This document shows, one piece after another, positions 1-11,339 of a DNA stretch of 64,000 bases. The position numbers and the translations under genes were made by a program. The stretch spans positions 186,001 through 250,000 of the forward strand of contig JALIGW010000029.1 in NCBI GenBank assembly GCA_023053685.1. Direction: 5' to 3'. The stretch is from Diadophis punctatus similis (taxonomy: Eukaryota > Chordata > Lepidosauria > Squamata > Dipsadidae). A model generated the notes under the pieces. The model saw only the letters and a program-made list of their open reading frames with translations. It did not search any database and was not told where the DNA came from. Position 1 is the stretch's first letter; every line of letters starts with the position of its first letter.

Positions 1-200
1 TATGCAGATTATGACCTTACCTACTGGCTCAAGTTGGCAGCTGTAATCAACCCCTAGCTCCATAAATCCTACATCTCACCATAATTTTGGTGGTTGTCAG
101 GCTCAACATCAGCATTTTATAACAACTTTGGGTAAGTGTGTCTATCATACAGTTCCCTGCATTTGAAAGTCATAGGAACCTAGAGTCAATTACTTGGTAA

Positions 201-595
201 CAGGATGGATTTGATTTAAATCAAGTTGATTTAAATCATGATTTAAATCACTAGTAAAAAGGCTTGATTTAAATCAAGTTGATTTAAATCATAATTTTTA
301 AAGAGCAACTGTCATCTCTGCCCACAGCGGCTCCTCCTTTGACCCGCTGTTGACTCACCGACAGTCCCAATATTGCAGAATATACAGCCTCATGCTACAT
401 AACTAAACTCCATTTCATGCTGAATAAACTAAATTATTAATGTATCTTAAATAGAAAAGTATCTTTAGATACATTTTTACTCCAAAAGCATTTTATTAAA
501 ATAAATTTGATAAAAATCAAAAAAATCTGATTTAAAATTTAAAAATGAATTTTCTCATTTTTTATTTTAAAAATCATCTATTTTTATCCACCCTG
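201..595. mobile_element. Non-autonomous hAT-like element, AT-rich (ATTTAAATC repeats)
   Basis: It begins with CAGGATGGAT and ends with ATCCACCCTG, imperfect terminal inverted repeats. The 8-bp target duplication CTTGGTAA is exact on both sides (193-200 and 596-603). The interior is rich in repeated GATTTAAATCAA-type words and has no coding capacity. The 8-bp duplication and CAG...CTG ends are typical of hAT transposons. Confidence 0.85.
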
Positions 596-603
596 CTTGG
601 TAA

Positions 604-2452
604 CACCCCAAGTCTGCCAATTATTATCCAAAAAAATACCTCAGTCTGCTGTTTCATTTATCAACCGCTTGAACCATATGACGCCATCAGCAGATCAATA
701 GTTTCATTACATAAAAGAATGCAAATGTCCAGCTGTCTGCAAGGAATATAAACCCTTCCATTCCACACCACTCAATCAGAGCTGAAGAAGCTTCTTGGAG
801 GAGAAGCAAAACATCTTCTAAGAAAAACAAGGAAGTCCAGTTGCCTCTTGAAAAAGCACCTTTGGGACACAACATGCAAATACCTGGAGCTCACACTGTG
901 ATTAAGGAAACTAAGCCTACATTAAATAGGAATTGCATTACAGTATCCCCCACTTGGTAAATAAAGATGGTTACCTTATTATTTCTATTCAGGCCATCAA
1001 CATACCACAAAAATGAGCTAGTAAATATTAGTATGAGATGGTGATATTTACAGTATATCTGCAAGACAGCATTGACTCTCAGTCTGAAGATTAAAACATG
1101 AACATGCTATATAAATATGCTGATTTAATTCTGATAGCTTTCTCTCCAAGCAGGACTTCGTGTTTCACAGGGAAATTAGGGAATTCTCCAATAGAATTCT
1201 CAAACTATTCAGAAGGGCGACATAGAATCCATTGTTAGAACTGAAACTATCTGAAAACCAGTTTTCATCTGAAAGTAGCACCTTCTAGTAAGCCTGTGCT
1301 AATAGCTAATTTGAAATAGATAAGTAATGTTGTGTATTCCTAGGAAGAGGCTAACCAAACAACCCTATATACCAATTATATTGGCCAAAGAAAAGAGCTG
1401 AAGCAGGTAAAGCAGCTGCAAAAAATATCACTAAATGGCAGCAAAGATATGCACAAAACTATTATCATTTGTAGTTGTCTAGAGTTTTGTACCTCAGATC
1501 TCGTATTCTATCCTAGGCCTGGTCAATCCAGGGGGGTAGATAAAAATACACAATGCAAAAATTAGTAGTGTATAAATGTGTACCCTACATACCTGGGAAC
1601 ACAATGGTATCCTATCATGATCTATGGAATTGATCACACCTGTATCCAGGTACACAAATGAAGAAGAAAGACAGATGCACAGAGATGCTCACCAGAATTC
1701 CTTTAAGTCCACCTTGCTAGTAAAAGTTTTAGCAGTTGTTTCTGTTCATCAATTGCACACCCAGAGAAAAGAAAAGAGATCCTACACACAGAGAACAACA
1801 CAGACAGCGTCTTGTTCAGAAAACACAGCCTTGTGGGACAAAAGTTCATGATTTCCCCAAGGAGCAAATTCATTCAACAGCTAAAGACAGACCCAGGAAG
1901 TGCGAGAAAGGGAGCGCCAGAGGTAGACTAAGGCAACCGATTCTGATGTCCCAAGAACTTGAGTGCAATTGGAGCATGGTACAATAAAATCCCCTACACT
2001 TTTTACACAGAGTGAAGCCAGAAGTCTCCCAGGATCTAAATCCACATTATAAGTACCACAGAGCTTATGCTTTAAGTGTACCAGAAAACAAGAATAAAAC
2101 ATATAGTAGGATCTTTGTTCAAATATCTGGTTACAGGTACATAAGAAACCAGAATGACCAAAGAGGTGGTGGATCATGAGAACAATGCCATAATATATTA
2201 CAATAAAAGAGAAACTCATGCCCGAGCCAATGAGAACAGTGTTAGGCTCCCTCATAGCCATTTTAGGCCACCTTGTGATCCAATGCAACACTCTTCAATT
2301 TTGCAGACTAGATAGGTATTCCGAACAAGTACTTCATTGGCCAGGCCCCTCTGTAACTGGCTGCCTCGTTAACCCTGGCAAGAGCATCTCTCTGATTTGA
2401 TGATACAGGAAGCATAGCTCATTCATGATACAAGAATACAGGACAACAATGG
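604..2452. other. Non-coding stretch, no gene recognised
   Basis: About 1.85 kb with no supported exon. A short segment near 783-880 reads as a lysine/leucine-rich peptide on the plus strand and resembles a piece of an old interspersed repeat, but I cannot name it. A 136-codon minus-strand frame at 1881-2291 looks like chance (see rejected items). Confidence 0.5.
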
Positions 2453-2494
2453 GAAGGGACGTTGGTACTCACCTGTGAGACGTCCTTTCTCGTA

Positions 2495-2604
2495 GGGTGG
2501 AGCTAGCCTCCAAGAATGGGTTAAATCAGCCCTCTAGCCAATAGGACCGAGTCTTAAAAAAGGTATAAATAGTGCCCTTTAAGATTGGCACCCCCTCTTT
2601 TATC
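2495..2604 (+). repeat. DIRS inverted terminal repeat, left arm
   Basis: 110 bp that match, by eye without mismatch, the reverse complement of 8536-8645. It is preceded by about 42 bp unique to this end (2453-2494), which recurs only in the internal complementary region. Confidence 0.93.
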
Positions 2605-2788
2605 GAGGGACAACAAGACTCAATGTGCTTTTCCAAACAACCAGACAATTTATTAACTATATACAAGAATCTCCTATAGAAGTTATGAACTATGTACAGC
2701 AGGGAGCACGTCCCTGGACTGAGAAATGAATAACTATATACAGCAGAACGGACCACAATGCCCAGCCAGACCCAGAGCGAGGGAGGGA

Positions 2789-2884
2789 CTTGGAGGCTAG
2801 CTCCACCCTACGAGAAAGGACGTCTCACAGGTGAGTACCAACGTCCCTTCTCCATAGTGGGTGGAGCTAGCCTCCAAGAATGGG
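2789..2884. repeat. DIRS internal complementary region (ICR)
   Basis: Positions 2789-2850 are the reverse complement of the left element end (2453 onward) and 2847-2884 the reverse complement of the right end. The halves overlap by four bases (CTTC). In the DIRS replication model such a region templates joining of the two ends into a circle before integration. Both halves look identical to the ends they complement. Confidence 0.93.
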
Positions 2885-2916
2885 ACATACCAAAGCATGA
2901 CGTCCCTAGGGTGGGC

Positions 2917-3970
2917 TCAACCGTCCTGGCTGGGAGTAACGCTTGCTGGCAACACCTGCCCCAACACCCGTCTGCCAAAGTCCGCCTCCTCCGAGGCATA
3001 AACGTCCAATTTGTAATGCCAGACAAAAGGTGTCAGGGAAGCCCAGGTGGCCGCTCTACAGATCTCGGTGACGGAGGCTCTAGCGTTCCATGCGGCTGTG
3101 GTGGCCGCACTACGGGTAGAGTGGGCGGTCAAGCCCGGAGGTCTGGGTAAGGACAAGTGTTTATACCCCATGGAGATGGCTGCCCGGATCCATCGACCGA
3201 TGGTGGCGGACGAAGCCTTGCGTCCCGGAGAAGAGGGACCAAATGTCACAAACAGAGTTTCTGTGCGACGAAGGGAAGACGTGCGCTGCAAATAAATGTC
3301 AAGGGCGCGCTTAACGTCCAGCATGTGCCATGCACGTTCGGATTCCGTGGATGGGTCCTGAAAGAATGCGGGCAGTATCACTTCCTGTGCTCTATGAAAG
3401 TGTGTATTCACCTTGGGTACAAAGGCAGGGTCGAGGCGCAAAATCACCCTGTCAGCATGGAAAACACACAGATCCCCCCTAACTGAGAGAGCCGCGAGTT
3501 CAGATATTCTGCGTGCGGAAGTAATTGCGATGAGGAATGCCACCTTGTAAGACAGATGGGACAAGGGAACAGACTCCAAAGGTTCGAAAGGAGCCACCGT
3601 TAAGGCGGAGAGCACCTTTGTAAGGTCCCACGTGGGGAATCTGTGCACCACCTGCGGACACAGGTTAGAAACCCCTCTGAGGAACTGCTTCAGGAGCGGG
3701 TGCGCAGAAAGAGAATCCAGGTTCCGACAGGACAGGACCATCGAGAGAGCTGCAACTTGCCTGCGCAGGGTGTTAGGGGATAGGCCCTTGGCGAGCCCCT
3801 GTCTCAGGAACTGAATGATGTTGACGATAGAGAGGTCAACCGGCGAGTACCCCACTTGCGCGCACCATTGGCAGAACGCGCGCCAGGTGACAGAGTAGAT
3901 GCAGTTCGTCGATGGCCTCCTAGAGGCCAGCATGATCCTGGAAATATTGTCCGGAACTAGACGGTGTTGC
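2917..3970 (-). CDS. DIRS tyrosine recombinase (integrase) ORF
   Basis: Phage-integrase-type tyrosine recombinase that would insert the circular DIRS DNA. The open frame extends upstream to 4287, but the recognisable protein starts near 3970, at a segment resembling the N-terminal SAM-like domain (ISRIMLASRRPST...WRAFCQW). The catalytic set is visible: the first arginine in ITSARRISEL, the H-x-x-R box in TAHSTRSAA, and the tyrosine in FVWHYKLD near the C terminus. The stop at 2917 lies just before the internal complementary region. Unlike the upstream genes, this domain is uninterrupted. The start codon used is unknown, because DIRS recombinases overlap the upstream frame. Confidence 0.9.
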
Positions 3971-5850
3971 AGAGTGAGCCGCTCAAGCGCCAGGCGGTCA
4001 GTTGTAGCCAGTGCGGCTCTGGATGATGAACTGACCCCTGGGCAAGCGACCACTCTGTCGGCGGGATCCGCCAGGGAGGTGACACGGACAGGGACATAAG
4101 GTCCGCGAACCAGGTCCTCCTGGGCCAGTGGGGGGCCAGAAGGACAATCTCCGCCCTCAGCAGCAGGACCCTCCGGATGACCTTGGGGATCAGCGGGAGG
4201 GGGGGAAGGCGTACAAAAGCCCCTGTGGCCATTGGCAGCGGAGAGCGTCCGTGCGTTCCGTGCCCTGAGTCCGGAATCTGGTGGCAAACCTGGGCAGCTT
4301 GGCGTTCTCCGGGGTGGCGAAGAGGTCCATGACCGGCAGACCGAAGCGCTCCACGATTTGTTGAAAAATGTCCGGATGTAGAGACCACTCCGCCGGGTCG
4401 ATGGTGTTCCGGCTCAGCCAGTCCGCGGTCGTGTTGCTCACCCCGGAGATGTGCTCTGCGGTTATCGATTGCAGGTGCCGTTCTGCCCAGAGTCCCAGAG
4501 ACAATGCCTCGCTCATGAGGGCCTTGGAGATGGTCCCCCCCTGCCTGTTTATGTGGGCCTTTGTGGTCACATTGTCCGTTAAAACCAGGACGTGAGCACC
4601 CTGCAGATGTGCCTGAAACTGGACTAAGGCCAACCTGACCGCTCTGAGCTCCAATAGGTTGATTGGGAGTGTTTGTTCCAATCTGGACCAGGTGCCTTGT
4701 GCGACCAGGGAGTCGGAGTGAGCCCCCCAGCCCGTGGTGCTGGCGTCGGTCGTCACCGTCAGCCTCTGCGGTTCCAAGAAGTCGGTGCCCCTGCTTAGGC
4801 CGGGCGAGGACCACCATCGCAGGGATCGTCTGACCGTCATCGGGACCTTGCTGGGGAGTTGCTTCTCTTTGCCCGCTGGAAGGGGAGAAGAAACCATTGA
4901 AGGTCTCTGGAGTGCAGATGCGCCCATGGGGCGATATGTATCGCGGAAATCATCTTCCCCAGGAGGGAGGACAGCTGGTTCAGGGGAACCCTAGTTTGAG
5001 CCAGAACTTGCTGGACTAATTCCAATATGCTGTCTCTCCGTTCCTGGGACAGGTATACCCTGCACTCCAGAGAGTCAATAACAGCCCCCAGGTGGGTGAC
5101 CCTGGTAGAGGGGGACAGCTGGCTCTTACCCAAATTAACGAGGAACCCGTGGTGTTCAAGTGTGTTGAGGGTTACCTGGATGTCCTGCTGTGCCTGAGAC
5201 AGGGAAGAGGACTGGATGAGTATGTCATCCAGGTAACACTGAACACGCACGGGGATAGCCCTGAGATGGGCTGTCAAGGCGGCCAGAACCTTGGTAAATA
5301 CCCTTGGCGCTGATGACAGGCCGAAGGGCAACGCCTGGTATTCATAGTGCACCCCTGCATAGCAAAATCTGAGGAATTGGCGATGAGATTCGTGAATTGG
5401 AATATGGAGGTAGGCCTCCGTAAGGTCAATTGAGGCGAGAAAGTCGCCGCGCCTAATGCCCGCCAGAATTGATTGCAGGGTGTGCATTTTGAATTTTCTG
5501 TACCTCACGTATCTGTTAAGGCGTTTTAGATCCAGAATCGCTCTCCATCCCCCCGAGGATTTTGGAACCACGAATAAAATGGAATAAAATCCTTGTCCCT
5601 GCTGGTCCTCAGGCACCCGCTGGATGGCTCTAATGTCCAGCAGATGCTGAATAGCCTGATCTACGAGGACCCGTTTGGCAATGTTGGAAGACAAGGGACA
5701 GCGTAGAAAAAACCTCGGAGGGGTGGAGATAAATTCGAGGTACAGTCCTGATGACAGGGTTTGTAAAACCCATGCGTCATTGGTGATTTCCTCCCACCGA
5801 CTGGCAAAGAATGCCAGTCGACCCCCAATGGGAGGGATCGGATCAGGCTC
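3971..5850 (-). pseudogene. DIRS reverse transcriptase/RNase H polyprotein, frameshifted
   Basis: The RT occupies about 4850-5850 within an open frame reaching 6288, with fingers (FVVPKSSGGWRAILDLKRLN), palm (SIDLTEAYLHIPI) and the catalytic YLDD box (QCYLDDILI). Near 4840-4860 the frame shifts. RNase H continues in the next frame (4190-4927) with its acidic residues in TTDASTTGWGAH, LLELRAV, LTDN and ADWLSR. After YAFPP (about 4195) a second shift is needed to follow the conserved tail (LIPKVIRRVLL...PRRTWFADLMSLS) down to about 3970. That tail corresponds to the region described in DIRS elements as methyltransferase-like; I see only the general pattern. RT and gag frames overlap by about 440 bp, normal for DIRS. 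The two shifts could be real decay or sequencing errors. Confidence 0.88.
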
Positions 5851-7616
5851 ACTTATACCGGCGGTAAGGGCGACCACCGGCTCCTCTAAAGGGCCATTTG
5901 GAATGCCCACCCCGGAACGGCCGGTCGGAAGAGGACCGTTGGCGAGGAACATACTGCCCCTGAGAAGTACCGTACTGCCCCTGGGAGGACCCGTACTGTG
6001 CCTGATTGGAACCGTAGTGACCCTGGGATCTATTATACGATGTGTCTGCAGCCCTTGGGGCCCGACGGAAAGGAGGTGACTTGCTGAAAGGCTTTTTGGA
6101 ATAAGTGGGAAGCACTTTGCGTTTGTCCTTCGTTTCGGTGGTGATGCGGTCAAGTGCCGGGCCAAAGAGGGACTGACCCGTAATTGGGGCCGCAGCGAGC
6201 TTCCATTTGTGCCGAAGTTCTGCTGGCCAGCTGCAAAACCAGTGCATGCGCCTGGCCACCACAGCGCCTCCCATTGACCTGGCTGCAAAGCGTCCCGCCT
6301 GTAGGGTGGTGTCGGACGTGAATTGGGCGGCTGCGATCAATCTGTTTATGTCACGGTGCGCCCTGGTGTCAGCTTGTGGGATATGTTCCTGAAGAGCGTG
6401 TAGCCACTTCAGAGAAGTACGGCAAAAGAAAGAGGCTGTCGTGGACGCTTTGACCGCCCAAGCCGCCGCCTGATGGGTGCGCTGGAGGACGGACTCCATG
6501 CGCTTCTCCTCCGGTCGCAGCAGGTCATCCGGATCCCCTGGCACCGGAGCGCTGGAGTAGAGTGCCAGGACTGGTGGATCCACTGGAGGAACCGGCAGAT
6601 GTTGTGCCAGCTGGGAGGAGACGTTAAAGTAACGTTTATCAAGGGCATTTGGAAGCGGCCCTGAGGCCGGGGATTGCCATTGTTTAGTGATGGCCTCCAC
6701 AAAGAGGTTAGGTGTTGGTATCACCTCCGTGTGCGAGGTAGAGGCCTCACCGAAGATGGGGTCCCCTGAGACAGTCGTTCCCTGGGGATCTGCTGGAGAA
6801 GGAGGGATGTTCGCAGTTGCCCTTGCCTTATGTAGGAGGGACCGAAAGAGACTGGGGTGAAAGAGGGCTGTGGACGTGGATGGTTCGGGGGCCAGATCCT
6901 CGTCCTCCGAAAGCAGAGGTTGCAGGTGATCATCCCCCAATGTCCCCTCCTCAAGCTCACCCTCCTCTTTGTCTGGGTCCCCTAGTGGAATGGGGGAGCT
7001 GTGCACAGAGAAGTCCTCATCCTCCATGTCATCAGAGGAAGTGTGGCCGTGCGGTAGGGGGACGGGGGAAGGATCTCTCCGTCCTTCAGCAGGTCGAGAG
7101 GGGCCAGCCATGGCATGCACTGCGGCCTCGATACCCCTCCGAATGGCCTCATTCATGCGTCTCTGAACCGCCGGGTCATCAAGTGGGTCATGGCCAGAGT
7201 CTATGGAGCCCCCCTGGAGACTGGTCGGCCTGCTGGCTCTGGATGTTCCCCAAACATCTCCTTCCCTTAAACGAATGTCTGGATTGTCCAGGGAGACGTT
7301 ATCTGGGGATGATGACACCGTTTTATGAGCGTGGGCCAGGGAGGGGGGGTCACCCTGTGGGGTGGTCCCAGATGGCTTTGTGGGACCCCTGGTTATTAGC
7401 GCTGGGTGCCCCTGAGCCCTTGGATGAGGCCCGGTGTTTTTCCCCCTTGGAAGACTTCGAGGTCTTCGACTTCTGAGGGGGGGGCGTGCCAAGGGGTGAC
7501 CTGTCCCTGCTGGTGTTGGTGGAACGTTGAGGAACGCCAGCAGGATCTTCTTTGGCAGGGCAAGGCCTGGAGGATTTGGCCTTTGCCTTGCCCTGCTTAG
7601 AACTGCTCTCCGCCAT
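5849..7616 (-). pseudogene. DIRS gag-like ORF1, frameshifted near its N terminus
   Basis: Putative nucleocapsid/gag protein. The likely start is the ATG at 7614-7616 (MAESSSKQGKAKAKSS), opening a lysine/serine-rich basic N terminus. That frame stops at 7350, while a second open frame (5849-7492) carries the rest of the protein. One frameshift in the shared interval is therefore implied; a cytosine run near 7479-7486 is a plausible place. The C-terminal part has acidic stretches (DMEDEDFSVHSS, LSEDEDLAPEP) and a repetitive YGSNQAQYGSSQGQYGTSQ-type segment followed by an RG-rich tail. There is no zinc knuckle, which fits DIRS. Confidence 0.75.
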
Positions 7617-7693
7617 ACTGTAGGGCCGCGGCTCAGTCTTTGAATTCACTGACGGCGGCGAGGAACCTTCCTGATGACGTCGGGAGGCGGAGA

Positions 7694-7875
7694 TCAGGAG
7701 ACTCGGAGGCGGCCGATACGAACGCTCTCCCTGGGCGTGGCGTGCTGTCAGGCTCCTGTTGCGCACGGCACCGTTGGAGCGGAATCAGGAGACTGGGAGG
7801 CGGCCGATACGAGCGCTTTCCCTGGGCGTGACGCGCTGTCGGGCTCCTGTTGCGCACGGCACCGTTGGAATCGAG
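7694..7875 (-). repeat. 91-bp tandem duplication in the DIRS leader
   Basis: The unit starting at 7694 (TCAGGAGAC...) is repeated at 7785 with a 91-bp period and a few substitutions. It lies just upstream of the presumed gag start, in the roughly 1-kb GC-rich leader. Duplications in a leader can be promoter subrepeats; function here is unknown. Confidence 0.8.
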
Positions 7876-8535
7876 CCGGAGCGCACAGTCAGGAGCGGCC
7901 TTGGGGAATCCCCTCGTCACCGGAGTCTTCAGCCAATGAGAGCAATCGGCAGGCGAAATGGCCGTTGCGATGACGTAGGCAGAAGGTAAAAGCGGCAACG
8001 GCTCTTCCCGCCAACTGCGGCGTCTGCGCTTCAGGCCTGACAGAGAGATCTCTGTTGGGGTTGGCCGCGATGTATAGAGGCCTGGCAGATAGCGTTCTGC
8101 TGGCGGCGGCCTATCGTAGGTGCCCAAGCTGTCAGAAAAGGCTCTCCAGGAAGGCAGTCGGCACCGTCAATGAGGCCTGACAGGACACACTCCGTCGGGA
8201 TCAGCCAATTAAAAAATTAACGGGCGGAATAAACGCGACCTTACAGGCCCTCGTAGCTCAGTCTTATTGCTAAGCGCCCACTATGCAGGCCTGACAACGA
8301 GGCTGTCATGCAGCTGATAGTAGTTAATGAATGTCAATCCCTCAGCTGAAGTGCCGGAGCGACCGGGTAGCCACCCGGCCGTGCTCACCCAGAGGATTGA
8401 CAGCTGTCAGATAATGGGGAGACTTAATCGATGGTAAACTCACAAACACAGTAGATTCACAATATCCGGATTTCGCTGAATGGATGGAACTAGCCTCCAA
8501 GACTGGAAAAGCACTAGTCCTCTGGCTAGGACCGA

Positions 8536-8645
8536 GATAAAAGAGGGGGTGCCAATCTTAAAGGGCACTATTTATACCTTTTTTAAGACTCGGTCCTATT
8601 GGCTAGAGGGCTGATTTAACCCATTCTTGGAGGCTAGCTCCACCC
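8536..8645 (-). repeat. DIRS inverted terminal repeat, right arm
   Basis: Reverse complement of 2495-2604. A further 12 bp (8646-8657, CACTATGGAGAAG-like) are specific to this end and are also copied into the internal complementary region. Confidence 0.93.
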
Positions 8646-8657
8646 ACTATGGAGAAG

Positions 8658-9181
8658 AGCAATGGGAAGAGCAACAATCAGCCGCAAGCCCTTTAATCTC
8701 ATTCTCAAATCTCAGGTTTAAGCTTGCTAATGCTAGATCATTTTATAGTAGGAGCATGCAAATTTTGTTAGACCAACGACTGGACCCGCATGTCAGGGGC
8801 CATACAACAAAAAGGGCTAAGTCTGCATGAAGATTAAAAGACTGAACAGGAGATAAACCTTAAACATCAGCATGTCTTAAATTAGGGCCATTTCATGGGG
8901 TGAAAATTAATTTTTGCTTTTTTTTCAGTGAGAGGTTCTAAAAATATGTGTTTTTACACCAAGAATTCAAATCTGCTGTTATTTTTGCAATTGCACAACG
9001 TTTAGCTTGGTATGGTAAATCCACATCTGATCATATACCCCCCAAAAAGTTTCTTGTAACCCAAATAGCGTTAACTTTATCTTCTCAATATTACCCCTTG
9101 TGCTACAAAAATTTAAGGGTTTTTTCTGCATGAATCTTATCTAGATGAGCAAAAACTAATCCATGCAATCATAAACTAACA
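8658..9181. other. Non-coding, nothing recognised
   Basis: Starts with the right flank of the DIRS element (a second copy of CAATGGGAAGAG at 8660-8671) and continues as ordinary AT-rich sequence without a supported feature. Confidence 0.5.
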
Positions 9182-9570
9182 TCAGAAAGCAATTATCTGA
9201 GTTACAAAACTGTTTAAGCGAGTTTCATCAAGTCTTATTTTGATTCGTTCTTTGACATCAGCTGCCGACTTGCTTCTTGGCCTCTGATATAATCCTCGTG
9301 TTTCTCTTACACTCTGCTTGCTTCCTCTGCGACCTGCTTCACACATCTCCCTATTGATTGGGCATGACAGGGCCACTGTGGTACCTGCACTGGTTCATCA
9401 ATGAACTTTTTTATTTCCACTGTAGTCAGTTTGCACGTCAAAGGTGGCTCATATACACCTTCAGACCGGTCACTCAGCTGCAGCATAGTGGATGCTCTGG
9501 CATTGATTAAAGGCGCTTTTCTTGCACGTACATAAAAATCTCCCAGCACATCATTGTCTGCATCACTCAA
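9182..9570 (-). pseudogene. Decayed fragment of a repetitive 'PCH-Q-S-x-x-R-x-V-K' protein
   Basis: The minus strand reads a peptide with YEPPLTCKLTTVEIKKF, VPQWPCHAQSIGRCVKQV and, after stops and a shift, an arginine-rich RGQEASRQLMSKNESK-like tail. From memory, this pattern occurs in many uncharacterised, probably transposon-derived proteins of fish, cnidarians and arthropods. The in-frame stops show it is dead. Naming the family needs a protein search. Confidence 0.45.
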
Positions 9571-9659
9571 GTCTTTTGCACACCAGCTCTCCTCTCTTGA
9601 ATGTCATCTGAACACAAGAGTGTCTGCATTATCATTTCACCGAAACTGTATTTTAACTT

Positions 9660-10165
9660 ATTTTAAAAAATAATGGATGGAAAACTATCAAAGAGAGATG
9701 CAACCTAGAATTAAGGAGAAATTTCCTGACGGTGAGAACAAATAATCACTGCAACAGTTTGCCTTCATAAGTTTTGGATGCTCCAATACTGGATGTTTTC
9801 AAGAAGAGATTGGACATTTGTCTGGAATGTTTTAGGGCAGTGATGGCAAACCTTTTCGGCACCAAGTGCTCAAACCAGAATGTGCGTGTGTACATGCGTG
9901 CACGCCGGAGCACCAGAAACCCGAAGACCAGCCAGCCACCAGGTGGCCGGGGCACACATGTGCACTGGCCAGCTGGTCTTCGGATTTCCGGCACTGGAAG
10001 ACCAGAAGAGCAGCTGGTGATGGTGCACATGGTCACAGAGAGGGCTCTGCGTGCCATCGCCATCACAGTTATAGGCTCTCCTGCTTGTGCAGGAGGTTGG
10101 ACTAGAAGACTCCAAGGTCCCTCCCAACTCGGTTATTATTCTGTATTCTGTTATTCTGTTACTCA
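9660..10165 (+). mobile_element. CR1 LINE 3' end, split by a hAT element
   Basis: Plus-strand CR1 tail: GAGAAATTTCCTGACGGTGAG near 9717, GGATGTTTTCAAGAAGAGATTGG near 9790, then after the insertion CTCCTGCTTG...GGTTGGACTAGAAGACTCCAAGGT and a short TTCTGTTA tail near 10140. The CR1 consensus is contiguous once 9838-10068 is removed. Confidence 0.85.
9838..10068. mobile_element. hAT-like MITE (CAGTGATGGCGAACC family), nested in CR1
   Basis: Ends CAGTGATGGCAAACC and GCCATCGCCATCACAG are terminal inverted repeats. Flanks TTTTAGGG and TTATAGGC are a diverged 8-bp duplication (6 of 8). It splits a CR1 tail, so it is younger than that CR1. Confidence 0.85.
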
Positions 10166-10169
10166 ACTT

Positions 10170-11335
10170 TTAACATCCCCACATTGAACAATTTCCTTCT
10201 CCTCACACCTCAACTGATTTCCAAATAAAGTAAAAGAAAATGTGACCTTTCCCAACTGTCCATATTATGAGTAATATGAACAGGAGAAAATGACAGAGGT
10301 AAGATGGTCATATGGAAACTTATTGCTACCAGGAAAAAAAGTGAGTGTATAATTCATATGTTGTAAGCTGCCCAGAGTCACCTTGCAGCAAGATGATCCA
10401 GCAAACAAATGTAATAAGAAATAAATAATATGCAGCTCCTGGGCCATGGGTTCTGCTCTGCATCCTTACTTTAGGACATCAGAAATTAATTTCAGTTTGC
10501 CACACCCTTGGAATCAACATACATAACAAACCATACTTTTATTAACACGGAGAAGATTCTGAAATTTTGGGGATTTTGCAGTATCCTTCCCCTGTCATGC
10601 CCACCAAGGTAGGGAAAAATTTTGAATTTCACCCCTGATACGAATCAAACAAAAAGGAACTGCTTTACTTAAATATTCCTATTTCAGCAATGCATCCCTG
10701 GGCTTTGGCTTTGTCCTCTGGCTTGATTTCTAACTCATACAATATTCTGACTCTGTCTCTTGGTTAGTCCTTCAATGTCCTGCTACTGGAGTTCCACTCT
10801 ATCTTCTACCTAGAGCCCACTCAGATTGCAGCCCATAACTCAGTTCTGACCAGGAAGCACTGGAGAGAAAAAACAAAAAACAGAGTTGGCAACAAGCGAG
10901 GTCTCTCTTGCTTGCTTACCAATCTGGTATGCTCTGTCCTGAAATTTCCAGCTGTAAGAATAAATTAGACATTTATGTCTAGAATTCCAAAGTGAAATTC
11001 ACAAAAATAGTCTGGGTAGAGAAACACATCGTGAATCCTGGAGACACTTTGCTACCTGCAAAGACTCCTCTCTCTAAAGTTATTTTCAGTCTTCTTTTGC
11101 CCAGAGCTCCACCAGTTTCAGGCATTCTGTTTCTGTAGCTTTCATGCTAATGACTTCCTTGTAGAACAGGGTTTCTGCCAAGCTTGATGAGCCATCAGCC
11201 CGATAACCGATATATACAGTAGGGTTGCCCTAGAATCTGCCCCTACATGTACAGTGGCATGAAATAACATGCCACGGGGTATTTTTGTCCCTCTGCTCCA
11301 TTTCTTGACTGATTTTTCAACGCTCTCCTGGTTGT
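10170..11335. other. Mostly unique sequence with one hAT fragment
   Basis: 10569-10636 is the right end of a hAT-like family also present at 31836-32495 (GGGGATTTTGCAGTATCCTTCC ... GAATTTCACCCCTG). Nothing else recognised. Confidence 0.5.
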
Positions 11336-11339
11336 GTGG

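Larger units (their letters stand above)
2453..8657 (-). mobile_element. DIRS-type tyrosine-recombinase retrotransposon
   Basis: A 6.2-kb element with the full DIRS architecture, read on the minus strand: a long leader, gag, RT, RNase H, a further domain of the kind that follows RNase H in DIRS elements, tyrosine recombinase, then an internal complementary region. The two ends carry a 110-bp inverted terminal repeat (2495-2604 and 8536-8645). The internal complementary region at 2789-2884 joins the complements of both element ends and so fixes the boundaries at a shared GAAG (2453-2456 and 8654-8657). No target duplication is seen, as expected for integration of a circle by a tyrosine recombinase. 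Reading-frame breaks in gag, after RT and after RNase H mean this copy is probably inactive as it stands. Confidence 0.95.

Noticed and set aside
1881..2291. 136-codon minus-strand frame with hydrophobic stretches
   Set aside because: No family motif in order. A vague CKKC pattern suggested a palmitoyltransferase, but it needs frame changes and lacks the DHHC box. AT-rich context makes chance likely.
2917..8127. Numerous plus-strand and alternate-frame ORFs within the DIRS element
   Set aside because: They are shadows of the GC-rich DIRS genes and leader; none has its own motif.
2453..8657. Endogenous retrovirus as an explanation for the RT-containing element
   Set aside because: No LTRs, protease or envelope frame; inverted ends, ICR and tyrosine recombinase identify DIRS.
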